From Pseudomonadota bacterium (GTDB taxonomy: Bacteria > Desulfobacterota > Desulfovibrionia > Desulfovibrionales > Desulfovibrionaceae), in contig JAEZYD010000048.1 in NCBI GenBank assembly GCA_023419375.1, positions 1 through 64,000 on the forward strand: a stretch of 64,000 nt of DNA, given 5' to 3'. The notes under the pieces were generated by a model. The model saw only the letters and a list, made by a program, of their open reading frames with translations, did not search any database and was not told the DNA's origin. Both the position numbers and the translations under genes were made by a program. Positions within the stretch are counted from its first letter, which is position 1, and the number at the start of each line of letters is the position of its first letter. This document shows, piece after piece, positions 53,020-61,858 of the stretch.

Positions 53020-53263
53020 CGTAATAATCCTCGCGGGTCATAATGCCCAAATGGCCGAACCACTTGGAAACGATGATAATCACAACGCAGGCGACAAAGC
53101 CGAACGCGGCCCAGAATCCGGGGATGCGCTCCACAAAGGTGTGCACATGCTCTTTTGAAACAAACAGGGCGTCCCACACCACCAGAGCGGCCAGCACTAC
53201 CAGGCACACGCGGATGGTGGCCTTGAGCCGGGCGCGGAAAAATTCGATGATGTTCACTATCAT
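53012..53263 (-). CDS. Small two-helix membrane protein in the nuo operon
   Basis: The 83-residue protein has two hydrophobic segments ('VCLVVLAALVVWDALF' and 'FGFVACVVIIIVSKWFG') and an acidic C-terminus ending DYYDD. It overlaps both neighbouring antiporter-like genes by a few bases, so it is translated with them. No family is recognised; its placement suggests an accessory subunit for the two antiporter-like proteins. Confidence 0.72.
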   Translation of the reverse strand: MIVNIIEFFRARLKATIRVCLVVLAALVVWDALFVSKEHVHTFVERIPGFWAAFGFVACVVIIIVSKWFGHLGIMTREDYYDD

Positions 53264-54753
53264 CCTGTCACCACCTTCACGAAGGACATGATGGCATCGG
53301 GGTAAATGCCGATGAACACGGAAACGCCAGCCGCAATGAGGATGGGTACCACCATGCTCAGCGGTGCTTCACGAATGCCCGTTTCTTCGCCTTCCGGCCT
53401 TTTGCCGAAAAATGCCTTGTAGGTCACAGGCGCAAAGTAGGCCACGTTCAAGAGCGTACTTGCCAGCAGCACCAGCAGTATGCCCATGGAATGCGCGGGC
53501 ATTTCCATAGCGCCCACCAGCAGCTTCCACTTGGTCACAAAGCCTGCCACGGGCGGCGCGCCGATCATGGAAAGCGAGGCCACGGCAAAGGCCGCAAAAG
53601 TAAAAGGCATGGAGCGCCCAAGGCCGCTCATTTCAGAAATGCACTTTTTGTGCGTTGCCACATAGATCGCGCCCGCGCAGAAAAAGAGCGTTATCTTTGA
53701 GAATGCGTGGTTGGCGATATGCACTATGCCGCCCTGTATGCCGTCCACGGTCAGGAGCGCCACGCCAAGCACGATGTAGGAGAGCTGGCTCACGGTTGAA
53801 TAGGCCAGCCGCGCCTTGAGGTTGTCCTTAGTCAGGGCAATGATGGAGGCCGCAAGAATGGTGAACGAAACAAAGTAGGCCGTGGGCACGCCGAGGTTCA
53901 GATTTTTCATCAGGTCGGTGCCAAACACAAAGAGCATGACGCGCGTAGTGCAGAACACGCCCACCTTGACCACCGCCACCGCATGCAGCAGGGCCGAAAC
54001 AGGCGTGGGAGCAACCATTGCTCCCGGCAGCCAGTGGTGGAACGGCATGATGCCGTTCTTGGCGAATCCCAGAATGCAGCAGACGTACAGCACTGTTGCC
54101 AGCGCATCGCTGGCCCCGGCGGACAAAATGCCCGTGTGGCTGTTGTGGGCAAAGTCCAGATTGCCCGTGAGCACGTAAATGACAATCATGGCTGGCAGCA
54201 CCAGCCCTTTGGCCGTGGTGGTCAGGTACACAATATACTTGCGCGCGCCGTCGTAGCCCTCGGCATCCTGATGGTGGGCCACAAGCGGATAGGTGCACAC
54301 GCTCACCACCTCATAGAACAGGTAGAGCGTAAACAGGTTGTCGGCAAAGGCAACGCCCATGGCCCCAAAAAGCGTCAGGGCAAAGCAGGCGCTGAAGCGC
54401 GTTTGGGCATGCTCGTTCAAGCCGCGCATGTACCCTGCCGCGTAAAAAACGGTGATAATCCACAAAAACGAGCCAACCAGCGCAAATACCATGGAAAAAG
54501 CATCCGCCCGAAAGCTCACCGAAAGCCCCGGCAGGATGGGAAAAAGCGTAAGGTGCAGCGTGTGGCCATGCCCCATGGGCGCAGGGGCAACATCGCCGAT
54601 CATGGAGGCGATGATGCAGAACATGACCACCGCCGTTACAAACGAAACTGTTTCGCGCACGTTGGGCCGACGCCCCGTCAGCATTATCAGGCATGCGCCG
54701 ATCAACGCTGTAAGTATGGCGGCCAGGGGTCTGACGGATTCAACAATATCCAT
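53260..54753 (-). CDS. Antiporter-like subunit of complex I (NuoL/MrpD-like), short form
   Basis: The 497-residue subunit has the pattern 'MPFHHWLPGAMVAPTPVSALLHAVAVVKVGVFC' with the key Lys, and 'KARLAYSTVSQLSYIVLGVALL'. Its first helix and the 'SFRADAFSMVFALVGSFLWIITVFYAAGYM' segment fit the NuoL/MrpD group. The length is shorter than NuoL (about 600), so the piston-like lateral helix of NuoL is lacking. It is the first of two such subunits after nuoK. Confidence 0.82.
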   Translation of the reverse strand: MDIVESVRPLAAILTALIGACLIMLTGRRPNVRETVSFVTAVVMFCIIASMIGDVAPAPMGHGHTLHLTLFPILPGLSVSFRADAFSMVFALVGSFLWIITVFYAAGYMRGLNEHAQTRFSACFALTLFGAMGVAFADNLFTLYLFYEVVSVCTYPLVAHHQDAEGYDGARKYIVYLTTTAKGLVLPAMIVIYVLTGNLDFAHNSHTGILSAGASDALATVLYVCCILGFAKNGIMPFHHWLPGAMVAPTPVSALLHAVAVVKVGVFCTTRVMLFVFGTDLMKNLNLGVPTAYFVSFTILAASIIALTKDNLKARLAYSTVSQLSYIVLGVALLTVDGIQGGIVHIANHAFSKITLFFCAGAIYVATHKKCISEMSGLGRSMPFTFAAFAVASLSMIGAPPVAGFVTKWKLLVGAMEMPAHSMGILLVLLASTLLNVAYFAPVTYKAFFGKRPEGEETGIREAPLSMVVPILIAAGVSVFIGIYPDAIMSFVKVVTG

Positions 54754-54765
54754 ATGCTGTTCCCC

Positions 54766-55095
54766 TTAACCTTTGAGGTCTGACGGAGCGTCCGTTTCAA
54801 CAGATCTGTACAGCCGGTACACCGCAATGATGATGGAAAGCACAATGACCGCTTCCGCCGCTGCGATGGCCATGACAAACAGGGCCGCGATCTGCCCGGT
54901 TGCCGTGTCTGGCGCGCAGAATCGCCCAAAGGCCATAAAGTTGACCGAAGCCCCGCAGAGGATAAGCTCGGACGCAATGAGCATGCCTATGAACGTGCGG
55001 CGCATGGCCATGCCAAACAGCCCCAGGCCGAACAGTGCCGCGCCGATGACCAGATAAGTTTCAAGAGACTGACTCAAGCTGGCGTAGTGCATCAC
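54766..55095 (-). CDS. nuoK: NADH-quinone oxidoreductase subunit K
   Basis: The 109-residue three-helix subunit has 'TFIGMLIASELILCGASVNFMAF' with the conserved Glu in helix 2 and 'FVMAIAAAEAVIVLSIIIAVYR' with the second conserved Glu. It belongs to the proton path of complex I. The start overlaps the nuoJ stop. Confidence 0.93.
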   Translation of the reverse strand: MMHYASLSQSLETYLVIGAALFGLGLFGMAMRRTFIGMLIASELILCGASVNFMAFGRFCAPDTATGQIAALFVMAIAAAEAVIVLSIIIAVYRLYRSVETDAPSDLKG

Positions 55096-55616
55096 TTGTC
55101 CCTCCCGTGGCGGGCCAGTGCGAGCGCCCCCACCATGGCTACCACCAGAACCACGGAAATAAGTTCAAAGCTCATGGAATACGTGCTCAGCAAGGCCTGC
55201 CCGATGCGCTCGATGGTTCCCTCAATCTGGGCCGGAGGCGTCTCCGGCCAGGGAGCCACGATGGATTGCACCACAAGCGCCGCTGTAATGGCGCAACTGG
55301 CGGCAGCGCCCAGAAACAGACTCAGCTTGTTGCGGCGCGGGGCGCGGTTAGCGTCCGATGTTTCAGCCAGCATGATGGCGAATGTAATGGTGACGCACAG
55401 CGCGCCCACATACACAAGCATCTGCATAAAGGCCACAAAAGGGCTGGAAAGGTAGTAATAAAGCCCCGCCACGCCAGTGAAGCACAGGGCAAGCCCGGCG
55501 ACGCGGCGTATGAGCGTGCGCGCCGAAACAGCCAACACCGCGCCGCAGAACGTCACCAGCACAAAGAACCAGAAAATGCCCTCGGCCAGCGTTTGCATAG
55601 TTTCATGACTGGACAT
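55092..55616 (-). CDS. nuoJ: NADH-quinone oxidoreductase subunit J
   Basis: This 174-residue protein has five helices, including 'PFVAFMQMLVYVGALCVTITFAIMLA', the conserved NuoJ third helix with Tyr and Gly that form the pi-bulge region. It ends in the family's short basic tail. Overlaps with nuoI and nuoK indicate coupling. Confidence 0.92.
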   Translation of the reverse strand: MSSHETMQTLAEGIFWFFVLVTFCGAVLAVSARTLIRRVAGLALCFTGVAGLYYYLSSPFVAFMQMLVYVGALCVTITFAIMLAETSDANRAPRRNKLSLFLGAAASCAITAALVVQSIVAPWPETPPAQIEGTIERIGQALLSTYSMSFELISVVLVVAMVGALALARHGRDK

Positions 55617-56056
55617 CAGGGACGCTCCTTGAGCCGCCGTACAAGGTCAAAGTGGTACTCCGCCTCGTCAAACCCGGCCAGATTGTAGTCATGAGAAAAC
55701 GTCAGCGCGTCTGTGGGGCACGATTCCACGCACATGCCGCACAGGCTGCACTTGGTAAAGTTCAGTTTGTAGCTCGTGAGGGTCTTCTTTTTGGCCCCGT
55801 CCAGCTTTTCGCCCGCAAGCTCTATGCAGCCCGAGGGGCAGGCCTTCTGGCACGAGCCGCACACAATGCATCTGTCCGTGCCGGTTTCCGGGTCATACAC
55901 AAGGTCAATATGGCCCCTGTAGCGCGGCGGGATGGGCAGCACCTCGCGCGGGTAGGATGATGTAACCACCGGCTTGAAAAAATAGCGCAGCGTTATGCCC
56001 ATGCCCACAAAGAGGCTCCACCCGCCTGAAAAGATATTTTTAAAATATGCGTTCAT
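55616..56056 (-). CDS. nuoI: NADH-quinone oxidoreductase subunit I
   Basis: The 146-residue ferredoxin-like subunit has two 4Fe-4S motifs: 'CIVCGSCQKACPSGC' and 'CSLCGMCVESCPTDAL', each with CxxCxxCxxxC spacing, holding clusters N6a and N6b between NuoG-type input and NuoB. The ATG at 56056 lies one base from the nuoH stop; the frame is open to 56107. Translation is coupled to nuoJ. Confidence 0.94.
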   Translation of the reverse strand: MNAYFKNIFSGGWSLFVGMGITLRYFFKPVVTSSYPREVLPIPPRYRGHIDLVYDPETGTDRCIVCGSCQKACPSGCIELAGEKLDGAKKKTLTSYKLNFTKCSLCGMCVESCPTDALTFSHDYNLAGFDEAEYHFDLVRRLKERP

Positions 56057-56057
56057 A

Positions 56058-57050
56058 CTACAGCACCTTGAGCAACGCGCTGGTAATGATGAGGTTGACG
56101 AGCGCAATGGGGATAAGCACCTTCCACGAGAGGTTCAGCAGGCCGTAGAAGGTCGTGCGCGGAAAGGTCCAGCGTACCCAGATTACGGTAAAAATGACCC
56201 CGTAAAGCTTGATGGCAAACCAGTGCGCCCCCGGCCACAGCCCCAGCGGGCAATCCCACCCGCCGAGGAACAGCAGGGTCAGCAGGCTGGCCCCGACCAC
56301 CACGTTGGCGTACTCGCCCATGAAGTACACGCCAAAACCCATGCCCGAATATTCCGTAAAAGCGCCTGCGATCAGCTCGCTTTCCGCCTCGGCCATGTCA
56401 AAGGGGGCGCGGTTTGTCTCCGCCAGCATGCAGATGAAAAATATGATGAACGAAACCGGCATGAGCGGGCTTGCAGAAAGGCGCAGCACGTTCCAGTGCC
56501 AGAATCCGCCCGATTGCGTACCCACAATTTCGCTGAGGTTGAGGGTGCCCATAACCATAACAAGGCTCACCACAACCAGCAGCATGGGTATTTCGTAGGC
56601 CACGTTCTGCGAAACCACGCGCGCGGCGGAAATAACCGCGTACTTGTTGCGCGAGCCCCACGCGCCAAGCAGGAGGCCCAACACGTTTACCGAGGCAAAG
56701 GCGTAGATGGCCAACAGCCCTAGATTGAGGTTACGCGCCACCAGCCCCTCGGTATAGGGAATGGTCACAAAGCTCATGAAGGCCGGGGTCATGACCAGCA
56801 CAGGCCCAAGGCAGAACAGCACGCCGTCGGCATCCTTGGGAATGAACACCTGTTTGGTCATGAGCTTGAAGCCGTCCGCCAAGGGTTGCAACAGGCCATA
56901 GGGGCCAACTTCCTTGGGCCCTATGCGCCGCTGTATATGCCCTGCCACCTTGCGCTCAACCCACACCAGATAGGCCGCGTTAAGCGCCACAAAGACAAGG
57001 AATCCTACAAGATACCCCAGAAGACGCAGCATTTCGGAATAAAACGTCAT
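56058..57050 (-). CDS. nuoH: NADH-quinone oxidoreductase subunit H
   Basis: The 330-residue membrane subunit at the quinone site has 'YLVWVERKVAGHIQRRIGPKEVGPYGLLQPLADGFKLMTKQ', 'ETNRAPFDMAEAESELIAGAFTEYSGMGFGVYFMGEY' and 'IWVRWTFPRTTFYGLLNLSWKVLIP', all NuoH signatures. It follows nuoD after an unusually structured spacer, not the usual close linkage. The ATG at 57050 is chosen from the family N-terminus. Confidence 0.94.
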   Translation of the reverse strand: MTFYSEMLRLLGYLVGFLVFVALNAAYLVWVERKVAGHIQRRIGPKEVGPYGLLQPLADGFKLMTKQVFIPKDADGVLFCLGPVLVMTPAFMSFVTIPYTEGLVARNLNLGLLAIYAFASVNVLGLLLGAWGSRNKYAVISAARVVSQNVAYEIPMLLVVVSLVMVMGTLNLSEIVGTQSGGFWHWNVLRLSASPLMPVSFIIFFICMLAETNRAPFDMAEAESELIAGAFTEYSGMGFGVYFMGEYANVVVGASLLTLLFLGGWDCPLGLWPGAHWFAIKLYGVIFTVIWVRWTFPRTTFYGLLNLSWKVLIPIALVNLIITSALLKVL

Positions 57051-57059
57051 GGCTGTATT

Positions 57060-57235
57060 CCTTAGAACAGTTTCACTTTGAAATGCTTGCTTAACGGCGA
57101 AGCATCTCTGCTGTCTTCGCCCGTAACTTCCTTCGTCATAACGGGCGAAACCAGTTCGCCTTGCAAGCATTTTGTGGCGCGGTTTTTTTCCAAAATCCGC
57201 GCAGAACAGCTAAACATTTTCAATGTTAATCTGCT
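57060..57235 (-). other. Hairpin-rich spacer between nuoD and nuoH
   Basis: The 176-bp spacer contains several nested or adjacent inverted repeats: arms 57081-57090/57163-57172 (10 bp), CGCCCGT/ACGGGCG inside that, GCGCGG at 57177-57182 with CCGCGC at 57197-57202, and AACATT/AATGTT nearer nuoD. Such structure in the middle of an otherwise tightly overlapping operon suggests an RNA processing or attenuation element. Confidence 0.55.
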
Positions 57236-58354
57236 CTAGCGGTCAATATCCGGAATCACCAGGTCAAGGCTGCCAAGCAGCGCCAGGGCATCGGGCAGCA
57301 GCATTCCCCTGCCCGCCTCGCCAAAAACAAGCAGGTTTGAAAAACAGGGGGTGCGCCACTTGAGCCGCCAGGGTGTGCCGCTGCCGTCGCTGACGGCGCG
57401 GATACCCAGAAGACCGCGCGCCGTTTCCACAGCGTGGTAATAGTCGCCCTTGGGCGGTTTGATGGTTTTGGGAACCTTGGCCGCCATGACCGGGCCTTTG
57501 GGCAGATAATCGAGGGCCTGCTCAAGAATGCGCAGACTCTGCTCGATCTCGTCCATGCGCACCTTGTAGCGGGCCATGGAATCACCCTCGGTGTACACGG
57601 GCACGTCAAAGGTAAAACGGTCATAAACGCCGTACGGCTCGTGCTTGCGCACGTCATAGGCAATGCCGGCACCGCGCGCCACAGGCCCGGTTGCGCCGTA
57701 TTTGCGGCACATCTCGGCAGGCACAAAACCCACATCCACAAGACGCTGCTGGATAATGAGGTTTTTGGAAACCAGGGAATGGTACATGGGCAGGCGCTTG
57801 CGCATACGCGCGATAAAGGCCCGCGTGCCTCTTACAAAGTCATCGTCAACATCGTTGTACACGCCGCCAAAGCGGAAGTAGCAGTATGTGAGCCGCGACC
57901 CGGTAACGGATTCCAGCAGGTCCAGAATCTGCTCGCGGTCGTCAAATGCGTACAAAAGGGGTGAGAACCCGCCAAGATCAAGCACAAAAGCCCCAAACCA
58001 GAGCAGATGGCTTGAAACGCGGTTCAACTCGTTGGTGATAACACGGATGAACTCCGCGCGTTCCGGCACTTCAATGGAGGCGGCGCGCTCGACCAGGCAG
58101 GCATAACCGTGGTTGTAGGCCAGGGCATGCAGGTAATCCATGCGGCCCGTATTGGGCATAAACTGCGCCCAGGTGCGGTTTTCGGCCATTTTTTCGTGCA
58201 TGCGGTGGATGTAGCCAAGCACAGGCTCGGCCTCCACAATGTACTCGCCGTCCATGACCATCTTGACGCGCAAAACGCCGTGCGTAGCCGGGTGCTGCGG
58301 GCCAAGGTTCAGAACAAACCGCTCGTCTGTGGGACTTTGGGCAAGATAGTTCAT
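57236..58354 (-). CDS. nuoD: NADH-quinone oxidoreductase subunit D
   Basis: The 372-residue subunit has 'NLGPQHPATHGVLRVKMVMDGE', 'GYIHRMHEKMAENRTWAQFMPNTGRMDYLHALAYNHGY', 'GATGPVARGAGIAYDVRKHEPYG' and 'LVIPDIDR' at the C-terminus, which are the conserved blocks lining the quinone cavity (49-kDa subunit, related to [NiFe] hydrogenase large subunits). The ATG at 58354 overlaps the nuoC stop by four bases; the frame is open to 58546. Confidence 0.95.
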   Translation of the reverse strand: MNYLAQSPTDERFVLNLGPQHPATHGVLRVKMVMDGEYIVEAEPVLGYIHRMHEKMAENRTWAQFMPNTGRMDYLHALAYNHGYACLVERAASIEVPERAEFIRVITNELNRVSSHLLWFGAFVLDLGGFSPLLYAFDDREQILDLLESVTGSRLTYCYFRFGGVYNDVDDDFVRGTRAFIARMRKRLPMYHSLVSKNLIIQQRLVDVGFVPAEMCRKYGATGPVARGAGIAYDVRKHEPYGVYDRFTFDVPVYTEGDSMARYKVRMDEIEQSLRILEQALDYLPKGPVMAAKVPKTIKPPKGDYYHAVETARGLLGIRAVSDGSGTPWRLKWRTPCFSNLLVFGEAGRGMLLPDALALLGSLDLVIPDIDR

Positions 58355-58929
58355 GCGCTGTAGTCCTTGAGCAAGGGGTGGTATTCCGCGTCTTCGGGCA
58401 ACAACAGGGGGATGAGGTAGGGATGCCCGATAAAGACGATGCCAAAGAACTCGTGAATCTCGCGCTCGTGCCAGTGGGCTATGGGATAAATTTCGGCGAT
58501 GGTGTGGATCTGCGGGTTGGAGCGCGGCGTGCGCACCCGCAGGCATACCCGGTGGCGGGCGGCATAGAGGTTGAAGTCGTACACCACTTCAAGCTCGTCT
58601 TCCTGCGGTATGGGATCCTGCGCAGGGGTTTCAGGTTGGGCGGCTTCGCTGGCATCCGGCGCGTCCCCTTCATTGGCAGCGGCGGCTTCGGCGGCCGTTT
58701 TGGCCTTGGCTTCGGCCTCCTTGCGCAGGGCCTCGCACTCGCCAAGCCAGTCTACCCCGGTCATGCCTTCAATAAAGTACCCCGCCCCATCCATGATGCC
58801 CACGGCGGCAAGCAGGGAGCTTTCCGGCAGCGCCACATCAAGATCATAGCCTACAGCGGCATGATCTGCGGCGCGGACTCTGGCTCCGGGCAGAGCCGCC
58901 AACTGTGCGCCAAGGGTTTCTGCATTCAT
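58351..58929 (-). CDS. nuoC: NADH-quinone oxidoreductase subunit C with Ala-rich insertion
   Basis: The 192-residue peripheral arm subunit has the 30-kDa family C-terminal 'IYPIAHWHEREIHEFFGIVFIGHPYLIPLLLPED'. Between the N-terminal alpha/beta region and that part is a low-complexity Ala/Glu/Pro stretch of about 45 residues (approximately 70-115, 'AKAKTAAEAAAANEGD' area) that is unusual for the family. The ATGA overlaps with nuoB and nuoD show coupling. Confidence 0.92.
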   Translation of the reverse strand: MNAETLGAQLAALPGARVRAADHAAVGYDLDVALPESSLLAAVGIMDGAGYFIEGMTGVDWLGECEALRKEAEAKAKTAAEAAAANEGDAPDASEAAQPETPAQDPIPQEDELEVVYDFNLYAARHRVCLRVRTPRSNPQIHTIAEIYPIAHWHEREIHEFFGIVFIGHPYLIPLLLPEDAEYHPLLKDYSA

Positions 58930-59552
58930 GACGTATGCCCTCCTGCTTCCTTGCCCGCCTTGTCATCACTAGCTGTGCCAACGGACGCGCCACCATCACC
59001 CGCAGCATCCTCCGCCTGCATCCTGGCCGCCTGCGCCGCCGCAGGGCCGGGAAGCCCAGGGGGCGTCACCACGGGCCAGCGCCGGGTGCCAGTGAGTTTT
59101 TCTTCCAGCTTCAAAATGCCTTCAATCAGGGCTTCCGGCCTTGGCGGGCAACCGGGAATAAACACATCCACGGGGAAAAGCTTGCCCACGCCTTCCACCA
59201 CGCCGTACTGGCCCTCGTACACAAAGGGCCCGCCGGAAATGGCGCAATTGCCCATGGCGATGACCCACTTTGGCTCGGGCATCTGGTCGTAGAGAATCTG
59301 TACAGCCGGAGCCATCTTCTTATTGATGGTGCCGGAAACGATCATCACATCGCTCTGCCGGGGCGACGGCCTGAACACCTCGGCCCCAAAGCGCGCCAGA
59401 TCAAAACGGGATGCGCCGGTGGCCATCATTTCAATGGCGCAGCAGGCAAGGCCGAATGTCATGGGCCAGAGCGAATTGGCCCGGCACATGTCCAGCAGCG
59501 AATCCAGCCGCGAAAAGTGGACTACCGATCCGAATATATTTTCCGTTGCCAC
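58926..59552 (-). CDS. nuoB: NADH-quinone oxidoreductase subunit B
   Basis: The 208-residue subunit carries the N2 cluster ligands at C37 and C38 ('GLACCAIEM'), C103 ('MGNCAISGG') and C135 ('PGCPPRPEA'). A non-conserved Ala/Gly/Asp-rich tail follows after about residue 160. A GTG at 59552 with GGGAG seven bases upstream is the best start; the ATG at 59573 lies in the nuoA overlap. It holds the terminal cluster of the electron path. Confidence 0.94.
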   Translation of the reverse strand: MATENIFGSVVHFSRLDSLLDMCRANSLWPMTFGLACCAIEMMATGASRFDLARFGAEVFRPSPRQSDVMIVSGTINKKMAPAVQILYDQMPEPKWVIAMGNCAISGGPFVYEGQYGVVEGVGKLFPVDVFIPGCPPRPEALIEGILKLEEKLTGTRRWPVVTPPGLPGPAAAQAARMQAEDAAGDGGASVGTASDDKAGKEAGGHTS

Positions 59553-59932
59553 TGGAACACTCCCTTTTTCCACGCGTACAGAATGACAAGGGACAAAATG
59601 CCCACGAACAGAAAAACTTCCGCGAACGTCAGAAAATCACTGATGGGAGAAGCCTTGTTGTAGATAACCGCAACAGGGAAGAGAAAGAGAATATCAACCG
59701 CAAAGGCGAGGAACAGCAGCGAGTACATATAATATACCGCGCCGAATTTGATCCACGCATCACCAATGGGGTCAATGCCGCACTCAACAATCTGGCGGGT
59801 TTTGCCCACAGTGTTGCGCGTAAGGCGGGGGGCAAGAAAAAAAACAATTACAAATGGCCCCAGAGCAAAGCTCATACCGCCAAGGCAGAATGCCATTATG
59901 TAGACAATGTCAACAAGTTCGCTGCTAGACAT
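59522..59932 (-). CDS. nuoA: NADH-quinone oxidoreductase subunit A
   Basis: The 136-residue, three-helix subunit has 'RQIVECGIDPIGDAWIKFGAVYYMYSLLFLAFAVDILFLFPVAV', the conserved NuoA core including the loop Cys that faces the quinone site and the Glu/Asp of helix 2. It is the first gene of the nuo operon, next to a 500-bp AT-rich promoter region. Confidence 0.93.
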   Translation of the reverse strand: MSSSELVDIVYIMAFCLGGMSFALGPFVIVFFLAPRLTRNTVGKTRQIVECGIDPIGDAWIKFGAVYYMYSLLFLAFAVDILFLFPVAVIYNKASPISDFLTFAEVFLFVGILSLVILYAWKKGVFQWQRKIYSDR

Positions 59933-60439
59933 AAATTTTTCCTTGTAATAGGAATAAAATTTACGAAAAGATATACTTGATCAATCCACAAACAATTAAA
60001 ACAACAGTTGCTTGTGAATTTATAAATTAAGTTAAATACTACTCCCCCATAAACTTTGTGTCAATAATTGTTAAAAAAAATACATGCTTCTGTTCAAAAA
60101 TGTACAATTAAAGGAATTTTTTATTCAATCATATTAGCGCATTAATCATTTGTTTGAAATTGCGTGCAATCACAAAAAGTGAAAAAAACAATTTTATTTT
60201 TACGACTGGTGATAAGCAGCTCAACTAGAGCCACTAAAAAGCTTAAAATCATTTACTATTTTATCTTCGTGTCATTTTATCAATAAAAATGGCACAAAAA
60301 TTCATAAAAATTACCGCTGGGTGCCATAAAAAATATCCCAAGCATCAGCGCGGCTACATACAAAAACGGCGCATTGGGGTAAGCCCAATGCGCCGCAGTT
60401 CAGTTCGACTTCATCAAAAAAACCATCATAAGAACCTGT
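59933..60439. other. AT-rich intergenic region upstream of nuoA
   Basis: About 500 bp with no ORF worth calling. It holds the nuo promoter region and the 3' end of hydG with its terminator at 60361-60395. The AT content is high and many short A/T runs are present; no defined operator is recognised. Confidence 0.55.
60361..60395 (-). terminator. Terminator of the hydrogenase operon/hydG
   Basis: A 12-bp stem (CGGCGCATTGGG at 60367-60378 with CCCAATGCGCCG at 60384-60395) is followed in minus-strand reading by GTTTTTG. It sits just after the hydG stop. Confidence 0.85.
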
Positions 60440-61858
60440 TCAAAACCTAAAGTCCCGCTGACCATTTTCAATGGCGGCAAGGTATCCCACAGCCTTGTTG
60501 CGCACCTTGTCGCTGGGAATTTTATTCAGTTCCTGCTCTATCATGGCAAGGCCCATCTGTCGGGTTTGCGGCGAGGCGTAGTCCTGCAAATATTCCTTGA
60601 GAGTCAGCAGGGCATTGGGATGACAGCAGTTCAAAATCTGCTGGCTCTTGCACAGGGCCATAAAGCGGTCGCCAGTGCGGCCCTCGCGGTAACAGGCCGT
60701 GCAAAAACTCGGCACGTGCCCCTGCTCCATGAGCCAGCGCACCACATCGTCCAGCGTGCGGCGGTCGCTCACATCAAACTGCGCGGAATTGTCTTCTTCC
60801 GGCTCCGGCTCATAATACCCGCCCACGCTGGTGCGTGAACCGCCGCTGATCTGCGAAATGCCCAGCGGCAGCACCTTTTCACGCACGGCCTTGCTCTCTC
60901 GGGTTGAAACAATCATGCCCGTGTATGGCACGGACACGCGGATACAGGCGCAGATGCGGGCAAAGGTATCATCGCTGATGCCGTTGTCGAACACGTCAGG
61001 GTTGATGTCGTCAGCGCGGCGAATGCGCGGTACGCTGATGGTGTGCGGGCCAACACCGTGCACGGCTTCGAGGTGTTCGGCGTGCATGAGCAGGGCCGCA
61101 AATTCATAGCGGTAGCCCTCAAGACCAAAAAGAACCCCCAGGCCCACATCGTCAATGCCGCCCTGCATGGCGCGGTCCATGGCCTCGGTATGCCAGGCGT
61201 AGTCGTGCTTGGGCCCTGCTGGGTGCAGCCTTTCGTAACTCTGCTTGTGGTAGGTTTCCTGAAACAGAATATAGGTTCCGATGCCCGCATCCTTGAGCAT
61301 TGCGTATTCTTCCACCGTGGTTGCCGCGATGTTCACGTTCACCCGGCGGATGGCCCCGTTCTTATGCTTGATGCTGTAGATGGTCTTGATGCACTCAAGT
61401 ATGTACTCAATGGGGTTCATGGTGGGGTGTTCGCCCGCCTCAAGCGCAAGGCGTTTGTGCCCCATGTCCTGCAAGGCAATGACCTCGCGGGCCACTTCTT
61501 CCTGTGTAAGCTTCTTGCGAGCGATATTTTTGTTCTGCGAGTGGTACGGGCAGTACACGCAACTGTTGATGCAGTGGTTTGAAAGGTACAGCGGCGCAAA
61601 CATGACAATGCGGTTGCCGTAAAAGTCATGCTTGATCTGGTTGGCAAGCCTGTACACCTGCTCCACTTTCTCCGGCAGCTCGCAGGCAAGCAAAACCGAG
61701 GCCTCTCTGTGGGTCAGGCCTTTCTTAAGGGCGGCTTTGGCAATGATGGCGTCAATAAGCTCTGCATCGCGCGCGTGCTCGGCCGCGTAGCTCAGGGAGT
61801 CGAGCACTTCTGTATGGTCAATAAATTCATCTGCGCGCAACGACTGGGGATTATACAT
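60440..61858 (-). CDS. hydG: [FeFe] hydrogenase H-cluster maturase HydG
   Basis: HydG is a radical SAM tyrosine lyase that makes the CO/CN-Fe precursor of the H-cluster. The 472-residue length is typical. The radical SAM cluster is C96, C100, C103 in 'CINSCVYCPYHSQNK', and the C-terminal auxiliary cluster Cys residues lie in 'SFCTACYREGRTGDRF' and following. 'ALEAGEHP' is also conserved. The ATG at 61858 has GGAGG upstream; the frame is open to 61915. HydE and HydF are not in the window. Confidence 0.95.
   Translation of the reverse strand: MYNPQSLRADEFIDHTEVLDSLSYAAEHARDAELIDAIIAKAALKKGLTHREASVLLACELPEKVEQVYRLANQIKHDFYGNRIVMFAPLYLSNHCINSCVYCPYHSQNKNIARKKLTQEEVAREVIALQDMGHKRLALEAGEHPTMNPIEYILECIKTIYSIKHKNGAIRRVNVNIAATTVEEYAMLKDAGIGTYILFQETYHKQSYERLHPAGPKHDYAWHTEAMDRAMQGGIDDVGLGVLFGLEGYRYEFAALLMHAEHLEAVHGVGPHTISVPRIRRADDINPDVFDNGISDDTFARICACIRVSVPYTGMIVSTRESKAVREKVLPLGISQISGGSRTSVGGYYEPEPEEDNSAQFDVSDRRTLDDVVRWLMEQGHVPSFCTACYREGRTGDRFMALCKSQQILNCCHPNALLTLKEYLQDYASPQTRQMGLAMIEQELNKIPSDKVRNKAVGYLAAIENGQRDFRF

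Noticed and set aside
50962..53043. 693-residue plus-strand open frame antisense to the complex I genes
   Set aside because: Its composition (very rich in His, Gln, Arg, Gly) is that of a GC-rich antisense shadow; the minus strand carries clear antiporter-like proteins over the same bases.
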